Notes under the pieces: generated by a model | The model's input: only the letters and a program-made list of their open reading frames with translations | Told to the model about the DNA's origin: nothing | The model's database searches: none | NCBI RefSeq assembly: GCF_008831505.1 | Contig: NZ_CP044507.1 | Coordinates: 558,001-622,000 of the forward strand | Direction: 5' to 3' | DNA: 64,000 bases | From: Chryseobacterium sp. | GTDB taxonomy: Bacteria > Bacteroidota > Bacteroidia > Flavobacteriales > Weeksellaceae | Shown: one piece after another, positions 54,407-62,910 of the stretch | How the letters are laid out: each line of letters opens with the position of its first letter | How positions within the stretch are numbered: the stretch's first letter is position 1 | Program-made: the position numbers and the translations under genes

Positions 54407-54410
54407 AATA

Positions 54411-54908
54411 TTAGATATCTTTCTTACCAATAAGAACAGCTCCTACAATACCTGCAAGAATCAGGATGGAGGCAAGTTCAAACGGAACTACATATTCGTT
54501 AAACAATAGTCTTCCCAGATTTTTGGTCAGACCTACAGAGTAATCAATATCCGGGGAAGCAAGAATTTCCTCATTGAATCCGCGGAAAGCTCCCAGCATA
54601 CCTACGAGCAGTATACCTGCACTGAAGACGCCGATAAATTTAAGTGTATTCTGCTTACGGCTTTCATCTTCCTTATTCAGGTTCAGCATCATTAGGATGT
54701 AAAGGAAAAGTACCATGATGGCGCCCGCATAAACGATTACCTGAACAATGCCCAGGAACTGAGCATTCAGCAAAACATACATTCCTGCAATCGAAAACAT
54801 GGTTACGATAAGCGACAGAAGCGCATACATAGGATTTCGGGCAAAAACGAAATAGCCGGCACTGATTACTGCTATGGCAGCAACGATGAAAAATAAAATC
54901 TGTTCCAT
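54411..54908 (-). CDS. nuoJ: NADH-quinone oxidoreductase subunit J
   Basis: A 165-residue membrane subunit with five helices. ARNPMYALLSLIVTMFSIAGMYVLLNAQFLGIVQVIVYAGAIMVLFLYILMML is the conserved region including the pi-bulge helix TM3 involved in coupling. It begins one base after nuoI and is followed 4 bases later by nuoK. Confidence 0.96.
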   Translation of the reverse strand: MEQILFFIVAAIAVISAGYFVFARNPMYALLSLIVTMFSIAGMYVLLNAQFLGIVQVIVYAGAIMVLFLYILMMLNLNKEDESRKQNTLKFIGVFSAGILLVGMLGAFRGFNEEILASPDIDYSVGLTKNLGRLLFNEYVVPFELASILILAGIVGAVLIGKKDI

Positions 54909-54909
54909 A

Positions 54910-55458
54910 TTATTTCACTGCCTTTTTTTGAAGTTCAGACTGTCGGTCCGTGATGTCAATTCTGTTATTCACATCTTCCACCAATTTGTCTTTACCATAG
55001 ATGAAGGAGCCTCTGTTCGTTTCAACATCTACCAGACGGTCGGTGAGGTAGATCGCAGACTTTGGACAGGCTTCTTCGCACATTCCACAAAAAATACAGC
55101 GCAGCATATTTATTTCGTACACAGCGGCATATTTCTCTTCGCGGTAAAGATCTTTTTCTTCTCTGGTTCTTTCAGCCGCCGTCATGGTTATGGCTTCTGC
55201 CGGGCAGGCTACGGCACACAGTCCGCAGGCGGTACATCTTTCGCGTCCTTCCTCATCACGTTTCAGTACATGAAGTCCGCGCCATACCTTAGCTCTGGGT
55301 TTTTCTACCTCCGGATAGGAAAATACCTTGCCTTTAGGTCCTTCTATTGCATGCCTCAAAGTGATGAACATGCCCTTCGCGATTTCCGGAAGGTATAGCT
55401 TTTCCATGAAGGTCATTTTCTTATTCGAAACAACTTTTGACCTGTTTGTAAGTTTCAT
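54910..55458 (-). CDS. nuoI: NADH-quinone oxidoreductase subunit I
   Basis: A 182-residue subunit carrying two 4Fe-4S clusters (N6a and N6b) that pass electrons to NuoB. The two motifs are CTACGLCAVACP and CIFCGMCEEACP. An N-terminal amphipathic segment with EIAKGMFITLRHAI lies at the membrane surface. The length is slightly above that of the E. coli protein, with a charged C-terminal tail. Confidence 0.97.
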   Translation of the reverse strand: MKLTNRSKVVSNKKMTFMEKLYLPEIAKGMFITLRHAIEGPKGKVFSYPEVEKPRAKVWRGLHVLKRDEEGRERCTACGLCAVACPAEAITMTAAERTREEKDLYREEKYAAVYEINMLRCIFCGMCEEACPKSAIYLTDRLVDVETNRGSFIYGKDKLVEDVNNRIDITDRQSELQKKAVK

Positions 55459-55505
55459 TTAACTAAATTTCTTATTAATATTTGAAAATCAAATTTTCAA
55501 ACTCT

Positions 55506-56567
55506 CTAATTTCCAAAAAGTAGGATTACAGCTCCGGTAATCACAAGATTGAGCAATGCCAGCGGAATTAAAGTTTTCCAACCTAAATGCATCAGCTGGT
55601 CATAACGGAATCTCGGGATGGTCCATCTTATCCACATAAATATCATAATACCGATGATCGCTTTGGACAGTATGGAGACAATGCTCAGGATCCCGGCCAC
55701 GTTTTCGCCCCAGTTTTCGGCTACCCAACCCATTCCCGGATAGTTGAATCCACCAAAGAACAGCGTCGCTATCAGTGCGTTGGAGATGAACATATTCACA
55801 TATTCACCGAACATGTACATTCCGAAGTTCATGGAAGAATATTCCGTCATATAACCGTTTACAAGTTCGGATTCACATTCCGGTAAATCGAAAGGGTGAC
55901 GGTTGGTCTCTGCCATTGCAGCTACGAAGAAGATGATGAATGCCAGAGGCTGATAGAGGATGTTCCAGTTGAAACCGTCTACGGCAAACAGTCCCCAAAG
56001 TTTACCTGAACCCTGGTCCATTACAATTTTGTTAAGATCCAAACTACCGCTCATCATAATGATGGAAAGTAGGGAAAGACCCATGGCAAGTTCGTATGAA
56101 ATCATCTGCGACGAGGCGCGTATGGCTCCTATAAGTGAATATTTATTGTTGGAGGCCCAGCCACCGATCATCATGCCGTAAACACCTATGGAAACCATTC
56201 CAATCAGGAACAGCACACCTACGTCGATATTTGCAATCTGAAGACTGAAGGACTCGCCACCGATGTTAAGTGTATTCCCCCAGGGAATCACTGCTCCGGT
56301 AACCAGAGCGATAAACATTGTGATGGACGGTCCCAGTATGAAAAGGAACTTCTCGGCACCTGCCGGAATAAATCCTTCCTTAAAGAAAAGTTTACCGCCA
56401 TCGGCCAGTGGCTGCAGCAAACCGAAAGGTCCGGCTCTGTTCGGACCGATACGGTCCTGAAGAACAGCGGCAAGTTTACGCTCGCCCCAGGTAGAATAAG
56501 CTGCTATTCCCAGTGATACAGCAAATAATGCTAGTACCAGTATAATTTTAAAAGTGATTAATTCCAT
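55506..56567 (-). CDS. nuoH: NADH-quinone oxidoreductase subunit H
   Basis: A 353-residue membrane subunit with eight helices that forms part of the quinone pocket. GERKLAAVLQDRIGPNRAGPFGLLQPLADGGKLFFKE (about residues 28-64) is the hallmark, and AETNRHPFDLPECESELVNGYMTEYSSMNFGMYMFGEY the second conserved loop with the acidic residues that couple quinone reduction to pumping. Confidence 0.97.
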   Translation of the reverse strand: MELITFKIILVLALFAVSLGIAAYSTWGERKLAAVLQDRIGPNRAGPFGLLQPLADGGKLFFKEGFIPAGAEKFLFILGPSITMFIALVTGAVIPWGNTLNIGGESFSLQIANIDVGVLFLIGMVSIGVYGMMIGGWASNNKYSLIGAIRASSQMISYELAMGLSLLSIIMMSGSLDLNKIVMDQGSGKLWGLFAVDGFNWNILYQPLAFIIFFVAAMAETNRHPFDLPECESELVNGYMTEYSSMNFGMYMFGEYVNMFISNALIATLFFGGFNYPGMGWVAENWGENVAGILSIVSILSKAIIGIMIFMWIRWTIPRFRYDQLMHLGWKTLIPLALLNLVITGAVILLFGN

Positions 56568-56616
56568 AAAAAATGTTCAAATGTTGGGATGTTCAGAATC
56601 CCTTTCCCACAATTTA

Positions 56617-57627
56617 TTATTTTTCTGTTCTCTGATCGTCGGCTGTACTTATTTCCTTTGCATGCGAATTGTTAAGCAGGGTATGCTCGTCGGCAGGCTT
56701 CTGATAGTGGTTCAGCGAGATTACCGAGTGGCGCGAAATATGGCGCGGACCTTCGATAGTCCACTGCGAAAGGTCTTTACGTTCGAAACGGCATTCGTTA
56801 CAGATCCAGTCTTCCACCTCGTCATACTGGTCTTTCCTGGCTGTAACACGTACGATCTCATCTCCCTTCATCCAAAGCACCGCTTTTCCGGCACATTTAC
56901 CGCAGTTGCAGGTAGCATTCATCGGTTTGGTGAACCACACACGGCTTGCAAATCGCGCAGTTCTGTCGGTAAGTGCTCCCACCGGACAAACGTCAATTAC
57001 ATTACCGATGAAGTCATTGTCCAAAGCTTTGTTCAGGTAAGTTGAAATTTCAGCATGGTCGCCGCGGAACAGGATGCCGTGCTCCCTTTCTTCGGTAAGC
57101 TGATTGGCAGCCAGTACACATCTTGCACACAGGATGCAGCGGTTCATGTGAAGTTTTATATAAGGACCGATATCTTCCGGTTCAAATGTTCTTCTTTCAA
57201 AATCAGTACGTGTAGCCTGAACTCCATGCTCATAGCCAAGATCCTGAAGGTGGCATTCGCCGGCCTGGTCACAGATAGGGCAGTCCAGCGGATGATTTAC
57301 AAGTAAAAATTCGGTTACGGCTTTACGGCCTTCCTGAGTTTTTTCCGAGGTCAGGTTCTTAACTTCCATCCCGTCCATCACGCCTGTACGGCAGCTGGCT
57401 ACAAGTTTGGGCATCGGGCGCGGATCCGATTCGGAGCCTTTGGAAACTTCCACCAGGCAGGTACGGCAACGACCTCCACTGCTTTCCAGCGGTTTGTAGT
57501 AGCACATGGCCGGGGGAACGGATTTGCCACCGATCTGTCTGGCGGCTTCCAGTATAGAAGTGCCGGGCATAACTTCAGTAGTCTGTCCGTCTATGGTTAT
57601 CTTGAATTTTTTAATTTCTGTGCTCAT
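56617..57627 (-). CDS. nuoG: NADH-quinone oxidoreductase subunit G, short form
   Basis: A 336-residue iron-sulfur subunit. The N-terminal ferredoxin domain binds one 2Fe-2S (CYYKPL, CRTC, CRTG cysteines) and the next part binds 4Fe-4S clusters (HPLDCPICDQAGECHLQD, with the HxxxCxxC pattern, and CILCARCVLAANQLT followed by VCPVGAL). A further cysteine set (CNCGKC, CNEC) begins the molybdopterin-type domain, but the rest of that large domain, about 400-500 residues in E. coli NuoG, is missing. The short form is usual in Flavobacteriia as I recall, so it is not a local truncation. The next gene, nuoH, follows 49 bases later. Confidence 0.92.
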   Translation of the reverse strand: MSTEIKKFKITIDGQTTEVMPGTSILEAARQIGGKSVPPAMCYYKPLESSGGRCRTCLVEVSKGSESDPRPMPKLVASCRTGVMDGMEVKNLTSEKTQEGRKAVTEFLLVNHPLDCPICDQAGECHLQDLGYEHGVQATRTDFERRTFEPEDIGPYIKLHMNRCILCARCVLAANQLTEEREHGILFRGDHAEISTYLNKALDNDFIGNVIDVCPVGALTDRTARFASRVWFTKPMNATCNCGKCAGKAVLWMKGDEIVRVTARKDQYDEVEDWICNECRFERKDLSQWTIEGPRHISRHSVISLNHYQKPADEHTLLNNSHAKEISTADDQRTEK

Positions 57628-57714
57628 ATTTATCAGCTTTAAGCCTGCTCATTGGGCTATATTGTCCCTGTAAGGGGTATTTGCGATTTAAAAATTCCGC
57701 TGGTGGACCCGCGT

Positions 57715-59073
57715 TTATATATTGGCGGCAGGTACCGGAATTGGGTCTGCATATCCGGCCAGACCGTAATTCTGAGTCTGGGCAAGCTCAGGATTGTTGA
57801 TATGCCACTCAAATTCATCGCGGAAATGACGTATGGCCGCGGCAACAGGCCAAGCAGCTGCATCTCCAAGCGGGCAGATGGTGTTTCCTTCAATCTTTCT
57901 CTGAACGTCCCACAGAAGATCAATGTCTTCCATTCTTCCTTCGCCACTGTTTATTTTTTTCAGGATCTTATACATCCACGGTGTTCCTTCGCGGCAAGGT
58001 GTACACTGACCACAGCTTTCGTGCGCGTAGAAGCGCGCTAATGTCATCGTGTGCTCTACAATGCACTGGTCTTCATCCAATACTTCGAAACCGCCGGAAC
58101 CCATCATGGTTCCTGTAGCGAATCCGCCATCGGACAGGGATTCGTAATTCATCAGTCGTGGTTCACCGTTGATGGTTTTCAGCATCAGGTTAGCCGGCAG
58201 GATGGGAACGGAGCTTCCGCCCGGGATACAGGCCTTGAGTTTCTTTCCGTTAGGTATGCCGCCACAGTATTCATCAGAATAAATAAATTCCTCTACAGTG
58301 ATCGTCATGTCAATTTCGTAAACCCCCGGTTTGTTGATGTTACCGCAGGCAGAGATCAGTTTTGTACCGGTAGATTTACCCACACCGATCTTGGCATACT
58401 CCGCTGCGCCGATGTTGATGATTGGGACTACTGCTGCAATTGTTTCTACATTATTCACTACAGTCGGACTTTCCCAAAGACCTTTTACAGCAGGGAAAGG
58501 TGGTTTCAGACGCGGATTTCCTCTTTTACCTTCCAGAGATTCCAATAGGGCGGTTTCTTCACCGCAGATGTAAGCTCCTGCACCACGCTGAACATAAATT
58601 TCACAGTCGAAACCGGTACCCAGGATGTTCTTGCCTAAAAATCCGTTGTTTCTGGCTTCTTCAATAGCTTCCTCCAGAATGTCCGGAATCCAGGAATATT
58701 CGCCGCGTATGTAGATGTAAGCTGTGTTGGCACCCAAAGCAAAGGAAGAGATTATCATTCCCTCAATAAGGATATGTGGCAGGAATTCCATAAGGTATCT
58801 GTCCTTAAAGGTTCCCGGTTCGGATTCATCAGCATTAACTACCAGATATCTGGGTACGCCTTCCGGTTTGGCCAGGAAACTCCATTTCAGTCCGGTAGGG
58901 AAGCCCGCACCTCCACGGCCACGAAGACCGGAGGCCTTCACTGCTTCCACAATTTCTTCCGATGACATTTTTAGGGCTTTTTCAACTGCTTCATAACCTC
59001 CCTGCTTGCGGTAAGTATCGAAGTAGCGAATCCCTTCTATGTGTGCGTCCTTAAGTAAAAGTTTTTTACTCAT
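57715..59073 (-). CDS. nuoF: NADH-quinone oxidoreductase subunit F
   Basis: The NADH-binding flavoprotein of complex I, 452 residues. GLRGRGGAGFPTGLKWSF is the NADH site, NADESEPGTFKDRYLME the FMN site, and ESCGQCTPCREGTPWM with a later GNTICPLGDAAAWP the 4Fe-4S cluster N3. ATG 59073 (MSKKLLLKD) is preferred; an in-frame ATG at 59106 would add eleven unconserved residues. Confidence 0.97.
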   Translation of the reverse strand: MSKKLLLKDAHIEGIRYFDTYRKQGGYEAVEKALKMSSEEIVEAVKASGLRGRGGAGFPTGLKWSFLAKPEGVPRYLVVNADESEPGTFKDRYLMEFLPHILIEGMIISSFALGANTAYIYIRGEYSWIPDILEEAIEEARNNGFLGKNILGTGFDCEIYVQRGAGAYICGEETALLESLEGKRGNPRLKPPFPAVKGLWESPTVVNNVETIAAVVPIINIGAAEYAKIGVGKSTGTKLISACGNINKPGVYEIDMTITVEEFIYSDEYCGGIPNGKKLKACIPGGSSVPILPANLMLKTINGEPRLMNYESLSDGGFATGTMMGSGGFEVLDEDQCIVEHTMTLARFYAHESCGQCTPCREGTPWMYKILKKINSGEGRMEDIDLLWDVQRKIEGNTICPLGDAAAWPVAAAIRHFRDEFEWHINNPELAQTQNYGLAGYADPIPVPAANI

Positions 59074-59146
59074 TTTATTTATATTGCCAGAGTCAGAACT
59101 CTGCATTGATTATTGTTAATGAAAAAACTGATTTGAAATATGAATT

Positions 59147-59656
59147 CTAGTCCAGCGCAATGGCACCCTGACGGCATAATTCAATAATTTCATCTACTTT
59201 TTCAACGGTCAGATTTTCGTGATAAAATTTGCCCAACTGCATCATCGGCGCATAGCCGCAGGCACCGAGACACTCCGCAGGCTTTAAGGTGAAAAGGCCG
59301 TCTGCAGACGTACCGCCGTCGCTGATGTTCAGTTTTGTTCGGATATGATCCAGGATTTTCTCACTGCCTCTTACCATACAGGGACCTGTCCTGCAAACTT
59401 CAAGAACATACTTACCCACAGGTTTCATGTTAAACATGGTGTAGAAAGTCGCAACTTCGTAAACCTCGATAGGTTTCAGCTGAAGCACCTGCGCTACATA
59501 ATCCATAACGGGAACATCCAGCCAGCCGCCAAATTCCTTCTGCGCAATGTGCAGGACAGGAATCAGGGCAGATTTCTGTTTGCCTTCCGGATATCTTTTG
59601 GTTATTTTTATAACCTGTTCTAAAGTTTCAGGTTTGAAAGCTATAGTATCGCTCAC
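59147..59656 (-). CDS. nuoE: NADH-quinone oxidoreductase subunit E
   Basis: A 169-residue thioredoxin-like subunit that binds 2Fe-2S cluster N1a. The ligands are in VCRTGPCMVRGSEKIL (Cys-x4-Cys) and ECLGACGYAPMM (Cys-x3-Cys). The N-terminal helical part (about 1-75) ends at EVYEVATFYTMFNMKP. It follows nuoD after a 99-base gap, the longest in the operon, which contains no clear second promoter. Confidence 0.96.
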   Translation of the reverse strand: MSDTIAFKPETLEQVIKITKRYPEGKQKSALIPVLHIAQKEFGGWLDVPVMDYVAQVLQLKPIEVYEVATFYTMFNMKPVGKYVLEVCRTGPCMVRGSEKILDHIRTKLNISDGGTSADGLFTLKPAECLGACGYAPMMQLGKFYHENLTVEKVDEIIELCRQGAIALD

Positions 59657-59755
59657 TTTTTTAAATTTTTAATTTTAGATATCGAATCTAAACCATTTCA
59701 ATTTTTACATTGGTCCGGATCATTTTAAAACATCATCCAAAGCCGATAATTATTT

Positions 59756-60979
59756 CTACGCGTCCAGTTCGCCGGCGATCACGTTCATTGAACACATCGT
59801 TACGATGGCATCGGAGATCATGGATCCTTTTATCATTTCGGGGTACGCCTGATAATAGATGAAGCATGGTCTGCGGAAGTGAAGCCTGTAAGGAGTTCTG
59901 CCGCCATCGCTCACCAGATAGAAACCAAGTTCGCCGTTTCCGCCTTCCACCGCGTGGTAGACTTCACCTTTCGGAACATCGGTTTCACCCATCACAATTT
60001 TGAAGTGATAGATCAGTGCTTCCATATTATTGTATACTTCAGCTTTCTCGGGCAGGTAGAACTCAGGAACATCAGCGTGGAAAGGTCCTTCAGGCAGGTT
60101 TTTATAAGCCTGCTCTATAATTTTCAGACTTTCCCAAACTTCCTGCTGGCGCACCATGAACCTGTCGTAAGTATCGCCCGCACTGCCTACCGGAATGATG
60201 AAGTCAAAATCCTGATATGAAGAATACGGACTTGCAACACGTACATCGTAATCTACGCCCGCGGCCCGAAGGTTAGGACCGGTAAAACCGTAGCTTAGAG
60301 CACGTTCTGCCGAAATTGCACCTACCTTGATGGTACGGTCCATGAAGATTCTGTTTCTTTCGTTAAGTGCACAGAATTCGCCCCAGATCTTAGGGAATTT
60401 CTTCAGCCAGTTTTGCAGAAGTTCATGGAATTTTGGGTTAAAATCCCTTTCAAATCCCCCAATGCGGCCCATGTTGGTAGTCATTCTGGCACCGCAGATC
60501 TGCTCGTACATTTCATAGATGGCCTCTCTTTCGCGGAAGAGGTAGGTAAGACCGGTAATCGCTCCGGCATCCATGGCGGTAACACCGTTACATACCATAT
60601 GGTCGGCGATACGTGCTAGTTCCATCATGATAACGCGCATATAATCTACACGTTTTGGAACCTCGCAGCCAATCAGTTTCTCAACCGTCATGTGCCAGCC
60701 CATATTATTGATGGGTGCTGAACAGTAATTCATACGGTCGGTGAGGGTAGTAATCTGAGCGAAATTCCGTCTCTCGGATATTTTTTCAAAAGCACGGTGA
60801 ATGTAACCTACGGTCTGTTCGGAGTGCAGGATTCGCTCGCCGTCCATGGTAAGCACATTCTCAAAAATTCCGTGGGTAGCCGGGTGGGTAGGTCCCAAAT
60901 TCAGCGTGTATAACTGCCCGTCTATATGCTCAGAAGAGTCGTACTGTGTGATTATATTTGATAGTGCGTTGTCTTTCAT
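59756..60979 (-). CDS. nuoD: NADH-quinone oxidoreductase subunit D
   Basis: A 407-residue subunit related to [NiFe]-hydrogenase large subunits; it forms the quinone-binding site with NuoB. LGPTHPATHGIFENVLTMDGE contains the conserved His of the quinone pocket (HPATHG), and GYIHRAFEKISERR and RPCFIYYQAYPEMIKGSMISDAIVTMCSMNVIAGELD are further family motifs. nuoC and nuoD are separate genes here, unlike the fused E. coli NuoCD. Confidence 0.97.
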   Translation of the reverse strand: MKDNALSNIITQYDSSEHIDGQLYTLNLGPTHPATHGIFENVLTMDGERILHSEQTVGYIHRAFEKISERRNFAQITTLTDRMNYCSAPINNMGWHMTVEKLIGCEVPKRVDYMRVIMMELARIADHMVCNGVTAMDAGAITGLTYLFREREAIYEMYEQICGARMTTNMGRIGGFERDFNPKFHELLQNWLKKFPKIWGEFCALNERNRIFMDRTIKVGAISAERALSYGFTGPNLRAAGVDYDVRVASPYSSYQDFDFIIPVGSAGDTYDRFMVRQQEVWESLKIIEQAYKNLPEGPFHADVPEFYLPEKAEVYNNMEALIYHFKIVMGETDVPKGEVYHAVEGGNGELGFYLVSDGGRTPYRLHFRRPCFIYYQAYPEMIKGSMISDAIVTMCSMNVIAGELDA

Positions 60980-61004
60980 TATATTGACTTTAAGTCATGA
61001 ACAT

Positions 61005-61499
61005 TTATCTGCCGAACATTTTATCTTCCTTGTCTGTTCTGGTTCCGTCTTCCAGGCGGTATTCCTTGTACATCGGGTGATACCCAATATCTTCCATATT
61101 AAGGATGACACGCAAATCAGGATGACCTTTGAATTTAAATCCGTAGAAATCGTAAGTTTCCCTCTCCATCCAGTTGGCTCCTGCAAAAAGGTCGGTAACT
61201 GAGTCGAATTCTGCGCCTTCCCTTTTTGTAAAGGCCTTCAGCCTTACACGTACTCCCTGACGCATATTATGCAGATGGTAGATGACACCAACCTCTTTTT
61301 CATGGTCTTCGGGATAGTGGATTCCGCAAATATCGGTAAGGAAGTTAAAATCCAGCGAAGAATCCCTGAGGTGGTGGATGACCTTCTTGATGTCTTCCTT
61401 CTTAATCTCAAGGGTCAGCATGCCGTAAGGTTCAGAAGCAGAAATGACACTGTCCGGAAACTCTCTTTTAATCGCATCTAATACAAAATCGTTAGTCAT
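61005..61499 (-). CDS. nuoC: NADH-quinone oxidoreductase subunit C
   Basis: A 164-residue hydrophilic subunit (30-kDa-subunit family). FNFLTDICGIHYPEDHEKEVGVIYHLHNM and TDLFAGANWMERETYDFYGFKFKGHPDLRVILNMEDI, with the ERExYDxxG signature, identify it. It lies between nuoB and nuoD with short gaps (35 and 25 bases). Confidence 0.96.
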   Translation of the reverse strand: MTNDFVLDAIKREFPDSVISASEPYGMLTLEIKKEDIKKVIHHLRDSSLDFNFLTDICGIHYPEDHEKEVGVIYHLHNMRQGVRVRLKAFTKREGAEFDSVTDLFAGANWMERETYDFYGFKFKGHPDLRVILNMEDIGYHPMYKEYRLEDGTRTDKEDKMFGR

Positions 61500-61534
61500 A
61501 ATTGGTTTCAGAAGGGTTGCTGTATTCAGGCAGA

Positions 61535-62092
61535 TTATTTAATTCCGTAAGATTCCAGAAGATTTTGATATTCAGGCATATCTCTCCGGCGGATGCTTTC
61601 GCTCTCGGCCAGTGCCTGCACCTGCATCACGCCTTCGATGATCTGCTCCGGTCTTGGCGGGCAGCCGGGTACATAAACATCTACAGGAATTATTTTATCT
61701 ATGCCCTGCAACACGGAGTACGTGTCGAAAATTCCTCCACTGCTCGCGCAGGCTCCCACAGCGACTACCCAGCGTGGCTCTGCCATCTGTGTATATACCT
61801 GCTGAAGAACAGGGCCCAGCTTCTTGGATATTGTTCCGCACACCATAAGCATATCAGCATGTCGCGGCGAGAAGGAGTTTCTTTCCATCCCGAAACGTGA
61901 CCCGTCGTAGGTAGGATTCAGGAAAGCCATATATTCAATACCACAGCAGGAGGTGGCAAACGGCAAAGGCCAAAGTGAGTGCTTTCTCGCCAGGCCTACA
62001 ACACTGCTGAGCTGGGTGGCAAAGAACCCTTCGCCCTCAAGTCCTGCAGGTGGTTGGGCATCCATACGGATTACCGGTTTATTATCAGACAT
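61535..62092 (-). CDS. nuoB: NADH-quinone oxidoreductase subunit B
   Basis: A 185-residue subunit carrying cluster N2, the final electron donor to quinone. The ligands are the tandem cysteines in SCCGIEYM, the cysteine in GACASSGGIF and the cysteine in VPGCPPRPEQIIEGVM. ERNSFSPRHADMLMVCGTIS is also conserved. It follows nuoA after 65 bases. Confidence 0.97.
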   Translation of the reverse strand: MSDNKPVIRMDAQPPAGLEGEGFFATQLSSVVGLARKHSLWPLPFATSCCGIEYMAFLNPTYDGSRFGMERNSFSPRHADMLMVCGTISKKLGPVLQQVYTQMAEPRWVVAVGACASSGGIFDTYSVLQGIDKIIPVDVYVPGCPPRPEQIIEGVMQVQALAESESIRRRDMPEYQNLLESYGIK

Positions 62093-62157
62093 AATTATTT
62101 CTTTAAAAAGTTAAACATATCCGCGGGAATACCTAAGTACTTTACCCGCGAATTAAT

Positions 62158-62529
62158 TTATTTGTCCCAGTCCAGGGCGCCGCGTTTCCAGACATATACA
62201 AATGCCATAAAGAAAACGGATACAAACATCAGTACTGCCAGAAATCCTTCCATCCCGAATTCGCGGAAATTGACCGCATACGGATAGAAGAAAACGATCT
62301 CAATATCAAACAGAACAAAGAGAATGGCTGTAAGGAAATATTTAACTGAGAATGGAGTTCTTGCATTCCCCTCAACTTCAATGCCGCACTCAAAACTTTC
62401 GTTTTTACGGGTATTGGATTTTTGCTGTTTTGGTCCCAGAAAATGGGTTCCTGCCAGTGAAAGCAAAACGAAACCAAGGCCAACTGCTGCCTGTATGAGG
62501 ATGGGAATATATGATTCAGGTAAACTCAT
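62158..62529 (-). CDS. nuoA: NADH-quinone oxidoreductase subunit A
   Basis: A 123-residue membrane subunit with three helices, the first gene of the operon. FECGIEVEGNARTPFSVKYFLTAILFVLFDIEIVFFYPYAV is the family hallmark, with the conserved ECG loop near the quinone site and the acidic pair in FDIEIVF. A leader of about 85 bases separates it from the predicted promoter at 62622-62629. Confidence 0.97.
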   Translation of the reverse strand: MSLPESYIPILIQAAVGLGFVLLSLAGTHFLGPKQQKSNTRKNESFECGIEVEGNARTPFSVKYFLTAILFVLFDIEIVFFYPYAVNFREFGMEGFLAVLMFVSVFFMAFVYVWKRGALDWDK

Positions 62530-62621
62530 GTAAATTATTTTTTAAATTTAATTAACAGCGGAAGAAGGTTCCTAAACCCCAGTTTCCGCAGTTACAACCT
62601 AGTCCTGGTAAATACAAGATG

Positions 62622-62629
62622 CAAATTTA
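62622..62629 (-). promoter_or_regulatory. -7 box of the nuo operon
   Basis: On the minus strand TAAATTTG matches TAnnTTTG. It lies 93 bases before the nuoA ATG. No -33 TTG was found at 19-21 bases. The 189-base space to the next gene holds nothing else recognisable. Confidence 0.5.
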
Positions 62630-62718
62630 GGTATTTATAGGCAACAGGCGAAATATAACCAACATAAATAATCCGGCGTAGAAAAAAGAGAGAACTAATT
62701 TAGAATAATTCCAAATAA

Positions 62719-62907
62719 TTACTTTTTTGAAATATTCCTGATCTTTTTCAGCGCCAGAAAAGCCAGATAAGCGATATAAAGAAACAGTATGCTGGCAAAA
62801 AGTATATTGACGATTTCGTTGAGCCGCGGATCCTGCAACTGAAAAAACCGGTTGTAAAGGATATACGCCGCAATGAGAACTGCGTAAATGATAAGTTGTT
62901 TTTTCAT
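62719..62907 (-). CDS. Small membrane protein of unknown function
   Basis: A 62-residue protein with two hydrophobic segments (about residues 6-23 and 33-53) and a basic C terminus (KKIRNISKK). No family is recognised. Its ATG follows the stop of the acetyltransferase-like gene by three bases, so the two are coupled. Short two-helix proteins in such positions are common; the coding call rests on the spacing and on the clean hydrophobic pattern. Confidence 0.65.
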   Translation of the reverse strand: MKKQLIIYAVLIAAYILYNRFFQLQDPRLNEIVNILFASILFLYIAYLAFLALKKIRNISKK

Positions 62908-62910
62908 TAT

